Positions 1 through 6,124 of a DNA stretch of 7,843 nucleotides are shown piece by piece. Each line of letters begins with the position of its first letter. Position 1 is the stretch's first letter. Source of the stretch: an uncultured Collinsella sp. (GTDB lineage Bacteria; Actinomycetota; Coriobacteriia; Coriobacteriales; Coriobacteriaceae); the NCBI GenBank assembly GCA_900543605.1, contig UQSK01000067.1, forward strand, positions 1 through 7,843, read 5' to 3'. Both the position numbers and the translations under genes were made by a program. The notes under the pieces are model-generated. The model did no database searches. It saw only the letters and a list, made by a program, of their open reading frames with translations, and was not told where the DNA came from.

Positions 1-38
1 TTAAGTCGTCGGCAGCGTCAGATGTGTATAAGAGACAG
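1..38 (+). other. Illumina Nextera adapter left on the contig end (artefact)
   Basis: Bases 6-38 are identical to the 33-nt Nextera Read 1 transposase adapter: they begin TCGTCGGCAGCGTC and end with the 19-bp Tn5 mosaic end ending AGAGACAG. Bases 1-5 (TTAAG) lie where index bases would sit in such a library molecule, but are too short to assign. Genomic sequence therefore starts at base 39. A GTG at base 24, inside the adapter, opens a false N-terminus reading MYKRQ that runs in frame into ffh. These residues are not biological. The match is from memory of the published adapter sequence and is exact over its full length. Confidence 0.97.
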
Positions 39-1202
39 CTCGTGGGCCTGCAGGGCTCCGGTAAGACCACGGCGGCCGTAAAGCTGGCCTACCTGCTCAA
101 GAAGCAGGGCCGCTCACCGCTGCTCGCCGCGTGCGACGTCTACCGTCCCGCCGCTGCCGACCAGCTGGCCACACTTGGTGGCGAGATCGGCGTGCCGGTC
201 TTCCGCGGTGACGGCGAGCACCCGGTCGATATCGCCAAGGGCGCCATCCAGGAGGCCGTTGACCACCTGCGTGACGTGGTCATCGTCGATACCGCCGGTC
301 GTTTGCAGATTGACGAGCAGATGATGCAGGAGGCCGTGGACATTAAGAAGGCCGTCAAGCCCGATCAGGTGCTGATGGTCGTCGATGCCATGACCGGCCA
401 GGATATCGTCAACGTCGTCTCGACCTTTGCCGAGCGCACCGACTTTGACGGTGTGATCATCTCCAAGCTCGACGGCGATGCCCGTGGCGGCGGCGCGCTT
501 TCCGTGCGCCAGGTGACCGGTAAGCCCATCAAGTTCGTGAGCATGGGCGAGAAGCCCGATTCGCTGGAGCCGTTCTATCCCGATCGTATGGCCAAGCGAA
601 TCTTGGGCATGGGCGATGTTGTCGGCATCATCGAGAAGGCCCAGGAGGCGGCCGACGCCGAGCAGCTCGAGGCTGCCGAGCGTATGCTGCGCGAGGGCTT
701 TACCATGAACGACATGCTCGACCAGATGAAGGCCGTCAAGAAGATGGGCGGCATGAAGGGCATCCTGGGCATGCTCCCCGGCGGCCAGCGTGCGCTCAAC
801 CAGATGGGCGGCAACCTGGACGAGGGCATCTTCGACAAGAACGAGGCCATCATCATGTCGATGACCAAGGAGGAGCGCCTTCGCCCCTCCATCATCAACG
901 GTCAGCGCCGTGCCCGCATTGCCAAGGGCGCCGGCGTGACCCCCACCGAGGTCAATAGCCTTATGAAGCAGTGGGGCGAGATGAACAAGATGATGGGCCG
1001 CATGCGCACGATGGCCAATCAGGCGCAGGCCGGCGGCAAGAAGGGCAAGAAGGGTAAGAAGGGCAAAAAGATGCGCATGCCCAATATTCCCGGTCTGGAT
1101 GCCATGGGGCTGGGCGGCATGGGCGGCCTGGGAACGGGCGGCCCCAAGTCCGATATGGACCTGCTGCGCCAGATGGAAGCGCAGATGCGCAACAAGAAGT
1201 AA
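39..1202 (+). CDS. ffh: Signal recognition particle protein Ffh (SRP54), 5' end missing
   Basis: Ffh is the GTPase of the bacterial signal recognition particle. It binds 4.5S/6S RNA and signal sequences of nascent membrane proteins and docks with FtsY at the membrane. The 387 residues present begin directly at the P-loop (GLQGSGKTT, residues 3-11, counting base 39 as codon 1). They continue with DVYRPAAADQL (33-43), DTAGR (84-88) and SKLDGDARGG (142-151), the G motifs of SRP GTPases. The methionine-rich M domain follows from about 205, with its RNA-binding helices around SIINGQRRARIAKGAG (284-299). The tail is rich in Lys, Gly and Met. The N-terminal four-helix N domain, about 100 residues in the family, lies off the contig. 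The true start is not in this window and the adapter-derived start at base 24 must be ignored. It ends in TAA and is followed by a strong terminator. Confidence 0.97.
   Translation, partial: LVGLQGSGKTTAAVKLAYLLKKQGRSPLLAACDVYRPAAADQLATLGGEIGVPVFRGDGEHPVDIAKGAIQEAVDHLRDVVIVDTAGRLQIDEQMMQEAVDIKKAVKPDQVLMVVDAMTGQDIVNVVSTFAERTDFDGVIISKLDGDARGGGALSVRQVTGKPIKFVSMGEKPDSLEPFYPDRMAKRILGMGDVVGIIEKAQEAADAEQLEAAERMLREGFTMNDMLDQMKAVKKMGGMKGILGMLPGGQRALNQMGGNLDEGIFDKNEAIIMSMTKEERLRPSIINGQRRARIAKGAGVTPTEVNSLMKQWGEMNKMMGRMRTMANQAQAGGKKGKKGKKGKKMRMPNIPGLDAMGLGGMGGLGTGGPKSDMDLLRQMEAQMRNKK
1035..1070 (+). repeat. Four tandem 9-bp GGC-AAG-AAG repeats in ffh
   Basis: Four in-frame copies of a 9-bp unit (GGC/GGT AAG AA[G/A], last copy GGC AAA AAG) encode GKKGKKGKKGKK in the linker after the Ffh M-domain RNA-binding core. 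Synonymous changes in copies 3 and 4 suggest that the repeat is kept at protein level and is not a fresh slippage product. A basic tail could add nonspecific RNA or membrane contact, but this is inference. Confidence 0.85.
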
Positions 1203-1222
1203 CGACTAGTTGAGTCGTGTAT

Positions 1223-1268
1223 GGCGAAGGCCGCCTGGATGGTATTCTAGGCGGCCTTCGCCGTTTGT
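1223..1268 (+). terminator. Intrinsic terminator of ffh
   Basis: A perfect 14-bp stem pairs GGCGAAGGCCGCCT (1223-1236) with AGGCGGCCTTCGCC (1249-1262) around a 12-nt loop, within which three more pairs can form. It is followed by GTTTGTT (1263-1269), a modest T-rich run. It starts 20 bases after the ffh stop. On the minus strand the hairpin is not followed by T-rich sequence, so it mainly serves ffh, although the stem could also hinder transcription arriving from the convergent gene. Confidence 0.85.
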
Positions 1269-1318
1269 TCGCTGGTTGTCGCACGCGTGGAAGCGCGTTC
1301 TCGACGAGGTGCTTGCCG

Positions 1319-2083
1319 CTAGTGGCAGCCGCAGCCTTCGTGCCCGTCATGGTCGTGGTGACCGTGGCAGCCGCAGGACTCGCCATGCTCGTGGATGTGC
1401 TCGTGATCATGTCCATGGCAGTCGCAGGTGGCCTCGCCGTTCTGTGCGAGCGTGCCGGCAATGAGGGCCTCGACGCAGGCATCGCAGCTGCCCTGGGCGC
1501 CCGCATAGACCGTGATGCCGGCTTGGGCAAGCGCGTTGATAGCGCCGCCGCCGATACCGCCGCAAATGAGCGTGTCAACGCCACCGTTGGCAAGCAGGCC
1601 CGCCAAGGCGCCGTGGCCGGTGCCGCCGGTGCCTACGAACTGCTCGTTGAGCACCTTGCCATCCTGGATGTCGTAGATCTTGAACTGCTCGCTGCGGCCA
1701 AAGTGCATAAAGATGTTGCCGTTGTCGTACGTCGTTGCCACCCTCATGGTGCCGACCTCCTTTGCTGGCCATGCGGCCGTCGTCGAGGCGATGGGGGAGT
1801 ACGCGATATTGCCGCCCTCGATGACGAGCGCTCGTCCGTTGACCAGCGCATCGGCCACCTTGCGATGCGCGCGGCTGCAGATTGTCGCCACCGTGGCGCG
1901 GGCAATGCCCATGTGCTGGGCGACTTCCTCCTGATTGAGGCCTTCCAGGTCGCATAGGCGCAGGACCTCGAGCTCGTCGACTGTCATATCGATGGCGTCT
2001 CCGCTAGCAAGGCCATCGGGGGTAAAGCCGCGATATTCGGGGATAATTCCAACGCGGCGCAGTTTTTCGCGTCTTCCTGCCAT
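1319..2083 (-). CDS. Fused DUF134 helix-turn-helix / NifX-NifB-type metal-cluster-binding protein
   Basis: This 254-residue protein has two recognisable parts. Residues 1 to about 95 match DUF134 (UPF0251), predicted DNA-binding proteins with a sigma-region-4-like helix-turn-helix: MTVDELEVLRLCDLEGLNQ (33-51), HTH about 48-75, and the closing VNGRALVIEGG (81-91). Residues 113 to about 215 match the dinitrogenase iron-molybdenum cofactor biosynthesis family (NifX/NifY/C-terminal NifB): MRVATTYDNGNIFMHFGRSEQF (113-134, in part) and TLICGGIGGGAINAL (171-185). The last 39 residues hold 6 Cys and 12 His, with three CxCH motifs. I chose ATG 2083 because GGAG lies 5 bases upstream and the family begins at this point. 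A TTG at 2113 is possible but has no support. No nif genes are seen, so a role in nitrogen fixation is not implied. A metal- or cluster-responsive regulator is an inference. It ends in TAG and converges on ffh. Confidence 0.88.
   Translation of the reverse strand: MAGRREKLRRVGIIPEYRGFTPDGLASGDAIDMTVDELEVLRLCDLEGLNQEEVAQHMGIARATVATICSRAHRKVADALVNGRALVIEGGNIAYSPIASTTAAWPAKEVGTMRVATTYDNGNIFMHFGRSEQFKIYDIQDGKVLNEQFVGTGGTGHGALAGLLANGGVDTLICGGIGGGAINALAQAGITVYAGAQGSCDACVEALIAGTLAQNGEATCDCHGHDHEHIHEHGESCGCHGHHDHDGHEGCGCH
1322..1376 (-). repeat. 13-bp direct repeat encoding CGCH motifs
   Basis: GTGGCAGCCGCAG occurs at 1322-1334 and again at 1364-1376, 42 bp (14 codons) apart. On the minus strand both copies encode Cys-Gly-Cys-His in the Cys/His-rich tail of the DUF134-NifX protein. 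The repeat suggests that the metal-binding tail grew by internal duplication, since the third motif (CDCH, residues 220-223) is spelled differently. Confidence 0.75.
1745..1763 (-). promoter_or_regulatory. Internal Shine-Dalgarno and ATG at the DUF134/NifX junction
   Basis: On the minus strand AAAGGAGG (1763-1756) precedes an in-frame ATG (1747-1745) by 8 bases. This is a better ribosome-binding site than the one at the gene's own start. Initiation here would make a separate 142-residue protein, MRVATTYDN onward: the complete NifX-like domain plus the Cys/His tail, which is how the family often occurs as a stand-alone protein. Both readings (a fused protein, and a second short product) share one frame with no stop between the domains. 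That the site is used is inference. Confidence 0.7.
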
Positions 2084-2097
2084 ACACTCTCCAAATC

Positions 2098-2109
2098 TGA
2101 CATATGTCA
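2098..2109. promoter_or_regulatory. Palindrome A: TGACATATGTCA, candidate operator
   Basis: This is a perfect 12-bp palindrome between the DUF134-NifX gene and thyA, 15 bp ahead of the DUF134-NifX start codon. It overlaps the predicted transcription start of that gene, where a repressor would block initiation. It shares the core TGnCATATGnCA with palindrome B. A link to the DUF134 helix-turn-helix protein (autoregulation) is inferred from position alone. Confidence 0.55.
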
Positions 2110-2114
2110 ACAAT

Positions 2115-2142
2115 AGGATAACGCATTAGTCGTTGGGCGCAA
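2115..2142 (-). promoter_or_regulatory. Possible promoter of the DUF134-NifX gene
   Basis: On the minus strand TTGCGC (2142-2137) and TATCCT (2120-2115) are separated by 16 bp, which is an acceptable but imperfect sigma-70-type promoter. Transcription would start near 2108, inside palindrome A. The call rests on motif resemblance only. Confidence 0.35.
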
Positions 2143-2146
2143 GGCA

Positions 2147-2166
2147 TTTCTGGCATATGTCAGAAA
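2147..2166. promoter_or_regulatory. Palindrome B: TTTCTGGCATATGTCAGAAA, candidate operator
   Basis: This 20-bp palindrome has a single non-complementary position pair (G2153/T2160). It shares the CATATG core and flanking TG/CA with palindrome A. The centres are 53 bp apart, close to five helical turns, which would place two bound dimers on the same face of the DNA. It lies upstream of the predicted thyA -10 element as well as of the DUF134-NifX promoter, so it could act on either gene. Confidence 0.55.
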
Positions 2167-2208
2167 ATGAGAGCTTATGTTTGGGCTGTGGGCCGCGTGC
2201 GCCTGGGC

Positions 2209-2214
2209 TACAAT
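2209..2214 (+). promoter_or_regulatory. Possible -10 element of the thyA-folA unit
   Basis: TACAAT differs from the TATAAT consensus by one base and sits 34 bases ahead of the thyA start, leaving room for a short leader. No good -35 lies 16-18 bp upstream: TTGGGC at 2181-2186 is 22 bp away, which is too far. The call is therefore tentative. Confidence 0.35.
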
Positions 2215-2248
2215 GAATCTCGCTTGTAGGCGACTGACAGGAGGGTCA

Positions 2249-3097
2249 ATGAGCAAAGCTGATCAGCAGTTTGTAACCATGTGCCGCGATATCTTGGACC
2301 ATGGCACCACCACCGAGGGCCAAAAGGTCCGTCCGGTGTGGGAGGACGGCACCCCTGCCTATACCATTAAAAACTTTGGTGTCACAGCGCGCTATGACCT
2401 GCGCGAGGAGTTCCCCGCGCTTACCCTGCGTCGTACGGCGCTTAAGTCTGCCATGGACGAGATTCTGTGGATCTATCAAAAGAAGTCCAATAACGTGCAT
2501 GATCTCAACAGCCATATCTGGGATGAGTGGGCCGATGAGACCGGTTCCATCGGTAAAGCCTACGGCTATCAGATTGGTCAGAAGAGCCATTACGCCGAGG
2601 GCGACTTCGACCAGATGGACCGTGTGCTGTACGACCTTAAGCACACGCCGTATAGTCGCCGCATTATGACCAATACGTACGTGTTTAGCGATCTGTCCGA
2701 GATGCACCTTTATCCGTGCGCCTATAGCGTGACCTATAACGTGACGCAGCGTCCTCAGGACGACAAGCCGACGCTCAACATGATTCTCAACCAGCGCAGC
2801 CAGGACATTTTGGCCGCGAACAACTGGAACGTGTGCCAGTACGCCATTTTGCTGATGATGGTCGCGCAGTCGGTCGATATGATTCCCGGTGAGCTGCTGC
2901 ACGTGATCGCCGACGCCCATATCTATGATCGTCATGTCGATATCGTCCGCGAGCTTATCGAGCGTCCGCAGTTTGCGGCACCCAAGGTAACGCTCAACCC
3001 CGATGTGCATGACTTCTATGCGTTTACGACCGATGACCTGATCGTCGAGGGCTATGAGCACGGCCCGCAGGTCAAGAACATTCCCATTGCGGTGTAG
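2249..3097 (+). CDS. thyA: Thymidylate synthase ThyA
   Basis: ThyA methylates dUMP to dTMP using 5,10-methylenetetrahydrofolate and releases dihydrofolate. The 282-residue protein has the catalytic cysteine in LYPCAYS (C157), dUMP/phosphate ligands in QRSQD (R183, S184), YSRR (R137, R138) and R28 near the N-terminus, and the DAHIYDRH segment (H224, Y226). From memory it resembles the Bacillus/phage phi3T-type ThyA more than the E. coli enzyme, for example in EILWIYQKKSN and in the NPDVHDFYAFT segment near the C-terminus. ATG 2249 was chosen because AGGAGGG lies 3 bases upstream (2239-2245) and the family begins here. An upstream in-frame ATG at 2177 would add 24 unconserved residues and has no ribosome-binding site. 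folA follows almost directly, forming a dTMP/folate unit. Confidence 0.97.
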   Translation: MSKADQQFVTMCRDILDHGTTTEGQKVRPVWEDGTPAYTIKNFGVTARYDLREEFPALTLRRTALKSAMDEILWIYQKKSNNVHDLNSHIWDEWADETGSIGKAYGYQIGQKSHYAEGDFDQMDRVLYDLKHTPYSRRIMTNTYVFSDLSEMHLYPCAYSVTYNVTQRPQDDKPTLNMILNQRSQDILAANNWNVCQYAILLMMVAQSVDMIPGELLHVIADAHIYDRHVDIVRELIERPQFAAPKVTLNPDVHDFYAFTTDDLIVEGYEHGPQVKNIPIAV

Positions 3098-3106
3098 GTG
3101 GTGCTC

Positions 3107-3625
3107 ATGACGTGTAAGCTATCTGCTATCGTCGCCGTGTGTGACGATTGGGGCATTGGGTGCGAGGGCGACATGGTGGTGTCCAATCGCGCCGATATGC
3201 GCCATTTTGTGGCCTGCACCAAGGGCTGCCCGGTTATCATGGGACGCAAGACGCTGCTGAGTTTTCCCGGCGGGCGTCCTCTCAAGAACCGCCGCAATAT
3301 CGTGCTTACGCGCGATATGGGCTTTACCCGCGAGGGCGTCGACGTGGTGCATAGCGTTGACGAAGCGCTCGCTGCGGTTGCCGATGAGCTCGTTGCCTGG
3401 GTGATCGGTGGCGGCGATGTCTATCGGCAGTTTTTGCCGTACTGCGTGGAGGCCGAGGTCACTCATAACCACTGCGTCCATCCCGTGGACACGTACTTTC
3501 CCGACTTGGACGCCGATCCCGCGTGGGAGATTGCGCAGCGTAGCGGGGTCGCGACGATTGCCGCCGGTGAGGGTGACGAGGGCGTCAATTATGAGTTCGT
3601 GACGTATCGTCGCATCGAGGCGTAA
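3107..3625 (+). CDS. folA: Dihydrofolate reductase
   Basis: It reduces dihydrofolate to tetrahydrofolate with NADPH, regenerating the cofactor consumed by the upstream ThyA, and is the target of trimethoprim-type antifolates. The 172-residue protein, close to the usual bacterial length, shows WGIG in the first loop (15-18), the acidic active-site residue in NRADMRHF (D30, equivalent to E. coli D27), PVIMGRKT before the first Rossmann-like NADPH loop, RRNIVLTRD, and the VIGGGDVY nucleotide-binding turn. ATG 3107 was chosen because AGGTGG (3096-3101, overlapping the thyA stop) lies 5 bases upstream. GTG 3098, which abuts the thyA stop, would add only Met-Val-Leu. Either way the genes are probably co-transcribed and translationally coupled. 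Confidence 0.95.
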   Translation: MTCKLSAIVAVCDDWGIGCEGDMVVSNRADMRHFVACTKGCPVIMGRKTLLSFPGGRPLKNRRNIVLTRDMGFTREGVDVVHSVDEALAAVADELVAWVIGGGDVYRQFLPYCVEAEVTHNHCVHPVDTYFPDLDADPAWEIAQRSGVATIAAGEGDEGVNYEFVTYRRIEA

Positions 3626-3667
3626 ATCGTCTGGCGTGAACGGTATCATCGGGTTGATTGAATGCAT

Positions 3668-3696
3668 GGGGCGGCGCTTAGCGTCGCCTCGTTTGG
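3668..3696 (+). terminator. Possible terminator after folA
   Basis: GGCGGCGC (3670-3677) pairs with GCGTCGCC (3681-3688) around a TTA loop, with one G-T pair. It can be lengthened by GG/TC outside, and it is followed by GTTTGG. The T-run is weak, so read-through into the methyltransferase gene is likely. It lies 45 bases after the folA stop and about 40 before the next start. Confidence 0.45.
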
Positions 3697-3734
3697 TATA
3701 GATATGCTGTAAAGAAGGGTGCGGGCTGGCTGCT

Positions 3735-4649
3735 ATGACTGATGCCGTTGAGGTTCTGCGAATTGATTCGCTCGAGGACGAGCGGCTCGATGCCTACGTG
3801 CGACTGACCGAGCGCGAGCTGCGCTGCGTGCTGGAACCGCAAAAGGGTATCTTTATCGCCGAGAGCGCCAAGGTTATCGAGCGCGCGGTTCGCGCCGGAT
3901 ACCAGCCGGTGAGCTTTCTTTTGGGCGAGCGCTGGCTCGACCAGATGATGCCGCTGTTTGAGCGCCTGGTTGTGCGCGAAGGCGCGGGTCCGGTTCCGGT
4001 GTTCGTGGCCTCCATGGAGCTCATGGAGCAGTTGACGGGCTTTAACGTGACGCGTGGTGCGCTTGCGGCGTTCCGTCGCCCGCGTCAGATTCCGGTTGAT
4101 GAGTTCTTGGGCGGCGTCATCGAGACGGCGGGGGATCGTCCGGTGCGCGTGTGCGTGCTTGAGGGTATTGTCGACCACACCAATGTCGGCGCGATTTTCC
4201 GCTCGGCTGCCGCGTTGAACGTTGACGGTATTTTGGTCAGCCCGACGTGCTGCGACCCGCTGTACCGTCGCTCGGCCCGCGTGAGCATGGGCACCGTGTT
4301 TCAGGTGCCGTGGACGCGCATTGGCAGCGAGGCTCGTGTGTGGCCGCATGATGGTCTGAGCGCGTTGCACGATGCCGGTTTTTCGTGTGCCGCTATGGCG
4401 TTGACGGACGATTCCGTATCGCTGGACGATCCCGTGCTGCAGGAGATTGACCGCCTGGCAATCTTTATGGGTACCGAGGGTGCCGGCTTGGGCGCCAAGA
4501 CCATTGCCGGCTGTGACCATGCGGTGCGCATTCCGATGGCGCACGGGGTCGATTCGCTTAACGTGGCCGCGGCGAGCGCCGTCGCCTTTTGGCAGCTGTG
4601 CCCGCACGTGAGCAATGAGTATCACTACCAGCCGGGTTTGTATCACTAG
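3735..4649 (+). CDS. SpoU/TrmH-family RNA 2'-O-methyltransferase
   Basis: SPOUT-superfamily enzymes of this group use S-adenosylmethionine to methylate a ribose 2'-OH in tRNA or rRNA. The 304-residue protein has an N-terminal substrate-binding part (about 1-115, with the family-like GIFIAESAKVIERAV at 38-52). The trefoil-knot catalytic domain carries all three signature motifs: NVGAIFRSAAAL (150-161, catalytic-type R156), IFMGTEGAGLG (243-253) and IPMAHGVDSLNVAAASA (266-282). The target nucleotide cannot be told from sequence, so no gene symbol is given. ATG 3735 fits the family start. The nearest purine-rich Shine-Dalgarno, GAAGGG (3714-3719), is 15 bases away, which is rather far, so translation may be weak. 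A TATGCT (3703-3708) could be a -10 element of its own promoter, but no clear -35 is seen. Confidence 0.93.
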   Translation: MTDAVEVLRIDSLEDERLDAYVRLTERELRCVLEPQKGIFIAESAKVIERAVRAGYQPVSFLLGERWLDQMMPLFERLVVREGAGPVPVFVASMELMEQLTGFNVTRGALAAFRRPRQIPVDEFLGGVIETAGDRPVRVCVLEGIVDHTNVGAIFRSAAALNVDGILVSPTCCDPLYRRSARVSMGTVFQVPWTRIGSEARVWPHDGLSALHDAGFSCAAMALTDDSVSLDDPVLQEIDRLAIFMGTEGAGLGAKTIAGCDHAVRIPMAHGVDSLNVAAASAVAFWQLCPHVSNEYHYQPGLYH

Positions 4650-4716
4650 GCAGTTATTCCGCACCGTGCTCTAATTCGGGGTGTTTCGGTCGACGCCGGT
4701 CGGTGCTAAGCTGATA

Positions 4717-4746
4717 TTGGCTTTGGTCTTAAATTGCCGTTATGTT
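4717..4746 (+). promoter_or_regulatory. Possible promoter of the MATE transporter gene
   Basis: TTGGCT (4717-4722) and TATGTT (4741-4746) are 18 bp apart and would give a leader of about 20 bases. An alternative pair, TTTCGG (4684-4689) and TAAGCT (4707-4712), has 17-bp spacing. Neither is strong. The rest of this 125-bp gap holds only short inverted repeats (GCACCG 4661-4666 with CGGTGC 4701-4706; CGAC 4691-4694 with GTCG 4699-4702) without a T-run. Confidence 0.25.
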
Positions 4747-4774
4747 GTTTGACGTACGCTGGCAGGGAGGGCGT

Positions 4775-6124
4775 GTGGCTAAGAAATCTACGGCTATCGA
4801 TGTAACGCAGGGTGTCATTTGGCAACAGCTGCTGTCGCTGTGCGTTCCCATCTTTTTTAGTTCGTTTTTTCAGCAGGCCTACACGCTTATCGGTACGTAT
4901 ATCGTTGGCCAGTTTGGCGGCAAGCTCGCGCTGGGTGGCATTCAAGCCACGATGGTGCTCACCGAGCTCTGCATTGGCTTTTGCGTTGGCGTCGGCGCCG
5001 GCTGCGCGGTCATTACCGGTCAGTATTTTGGCCAGCACGACGACGAGCGCCTGAGCCGTTCGGTCCATACAGCCATGACGCTCGCGCTGATGGGCGGCAT
5101 CGTTTTCTCGATTCTTGGCATTGTGTTCGTTGAGCCTATGCTGGTGCTTATGAACACGCCGCAAGAACTATTGGCCGAGGGCGTGGCCTATGCCCGTTGC
5201 TATTTTGCCGCGATGGTTGCGGCGCTGCTGCTTAATATGGGAACCGCACTGCTGCGTGCCGTGGGCGATACGCGCGGGCCTGCTGTGATTATCGCTTCCG
5301 GCTGTCTTGTTAATGCGGTGCTGGATGTCATCTTTGTCGCTGTGTTGCATATGGAGGCGCTGGGCTGCGGCATCGCAGTGGCGCTGACCATTTGCTCCAA
5401 TGCAACGATGATCGTGTTTCGCATGATGCGCGCTCCGGGTGCATGGCGTCTTTCGCTGTCTAAGCTCGGCATCGATCGCGGTATTTGCAAGAGTATGATC
5501 TCGTGTGGTCTGCCACTCGGTTTTCAATCGGCTGCCTATTCGATCTCGAACGTGCTGATCCAGGTGTCGGTTAATTCGTTTGGCGCCGATGTCACGACTG
5601 CTTGGGGTCTATCTGGGCGCCTGGATGGCATTATCTGGATGGTGACCGAGGCGCTCGGCGTATCGATCACTACGTTCTCGGCGCAGAACTTTGGCGCGCG
5701 CAATTACGAGCGCATGCGCAAGGGATATCACACGTCGCTCGTGCTGTCGTTTATGCTCATTGGTGGCCTCTCTGCCGTGCTGCTGGTGTTCTCGGGTCCG
5801 CTGTCGCGTCTGTTTGTCGATGATGCTTCGATTTCGGCGTACACCACGACGATTCTTCGTTTTATCGCGCCGTTCTACGCGATCTTCTCCATTATCGAAA
5901 ACGCATCGGGCTCCATTCGCGGCGCCGGCGTGAGTCTGCAGCCTATGATGCTCACCATCTTTGGCACCGTTGTCTTGAGGGTGATCTGGGTGTTTGCGAT
6001 TATGCCGTTCGATCCGTCACTTGAGCACCTGCTGCTGGTTTACCCCGTAACCTGGCTCATCACGGCCACGATGTTTACCATCTACCACCACAGCGGCAAC
6101 TGGCTAGGCCGCGCCACCGCCTAA
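4775..6124 (+). CDS. MATE-family multidrug/metabolite efflux transporter
   Basis: MATE proteins are 12-helix cytoplasmic-membrane antiporters that expel cationic drugs or metabolites using Na+ or H+ gradients. The 449-residue protein has the usual family length and about twelve hydrophobic segments in two homologous halves. Family-typical stretches include SSFFQQAYTLIGTYIVGQFG (29-48), GVGAGCAVITGQYFGQ (72-87), LLRAVGDTRGP (159-169) followed by NAVLDVIFV (180-188), and in the second half FSAQNFGARNYERM (301-314) and ASGSIRGAGVS (377-387). Substrate and coupling ion cannot be read from this. GTG 4775 was chosen as start because AGGGAGG (4764-4770) lies just upstream and the protein then begins MAKKSTAIDVTQG. 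The in-frame ATG at 4742 has no ribosome-binding site and lies in the likely promoter. It is probably a single-gene unit, convergent with the cobO-like gene. Confidence 0.94.
   Translation: MAKKSTAIDVTQGVIWQQLLSLCVPIFFSSFFQQAYTLIGTYIVGQFGGKLALGGIQATMVLTELCIGFCVGVGAGCAVITGQYFGQHDDERLSRSVHTAMTLALMGGIVFSILGIVFVEPMLVLMNTPQELLAEGVAYARCYFAAMVAALLLNMGTALLRAVGDTRGPAVIIASGCLVNAVLDVIFVAVLHMEALGCGIAVALTICSNATMIVFRMMRAPGAWRLSLSKLGIDRGICKSMISCGLPLGFQSAAYSISNVLIQVSVNSFGADVTTAWGLSGRLDGIIWMVTEALGVSITTFSAQNFGARNYERMRKGYHTSLVLSFMLIGGLSAVLLVFSGPLSRLFVDDASISAYTTTILRFIAPFYAIFSIIENASGSIRGAGVSLQPMMLTIFGTVVLRVIWVFAIMPFDPSLEHLLLVYPVTWLITATMFTIYHHSGNWLGRATA

Noticed and set aside
24..38. Apparent GTG start of the ffh frame giving MYKRQ
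   Set aside because: It lies fully inside the Nextera adapter and is not genomic.
1217..1957. Plus-strand open frame (246 codons) opposite the DUF134-NifX gene
   Set aside because: It starts inside the ffh terminator hairpin, and its Ala/Val-rich translation mirrors the strongly supported minus-strand gene.
2084..2113. TTG 2113 as the start of the DUF134-NifX protein
   Set aside because: It would add ten unconserved residues and place the start inside palindrome-bearing regulatory DNA, while ATG 2083 has a proper Shine-Dalgarno and begins at the family's usual N-terminus.
2246..3061. Antisense open frame (271 codons) opposite thyA
   Set aside because: No domain is recognised and no ribosome-binding site stands out. 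thyA on the other strand explains the sequence.
3678..4664. Long antisense open frame (328 codons) opposite the methyltransferase gene
   Set aside because: Its translation is rich in Arg, His and Ala with no recognisable domain, and the sense strand encodes a clear SpoU/TrmH protein. Such frames are common opposite GC-rich genes.
4661..4706. Inverted repeat GCACCG/CGGTGC as terminator of the methyltransferase gene
   Set aside because: It has only 6 bp, a 34-base loop and no T-run.
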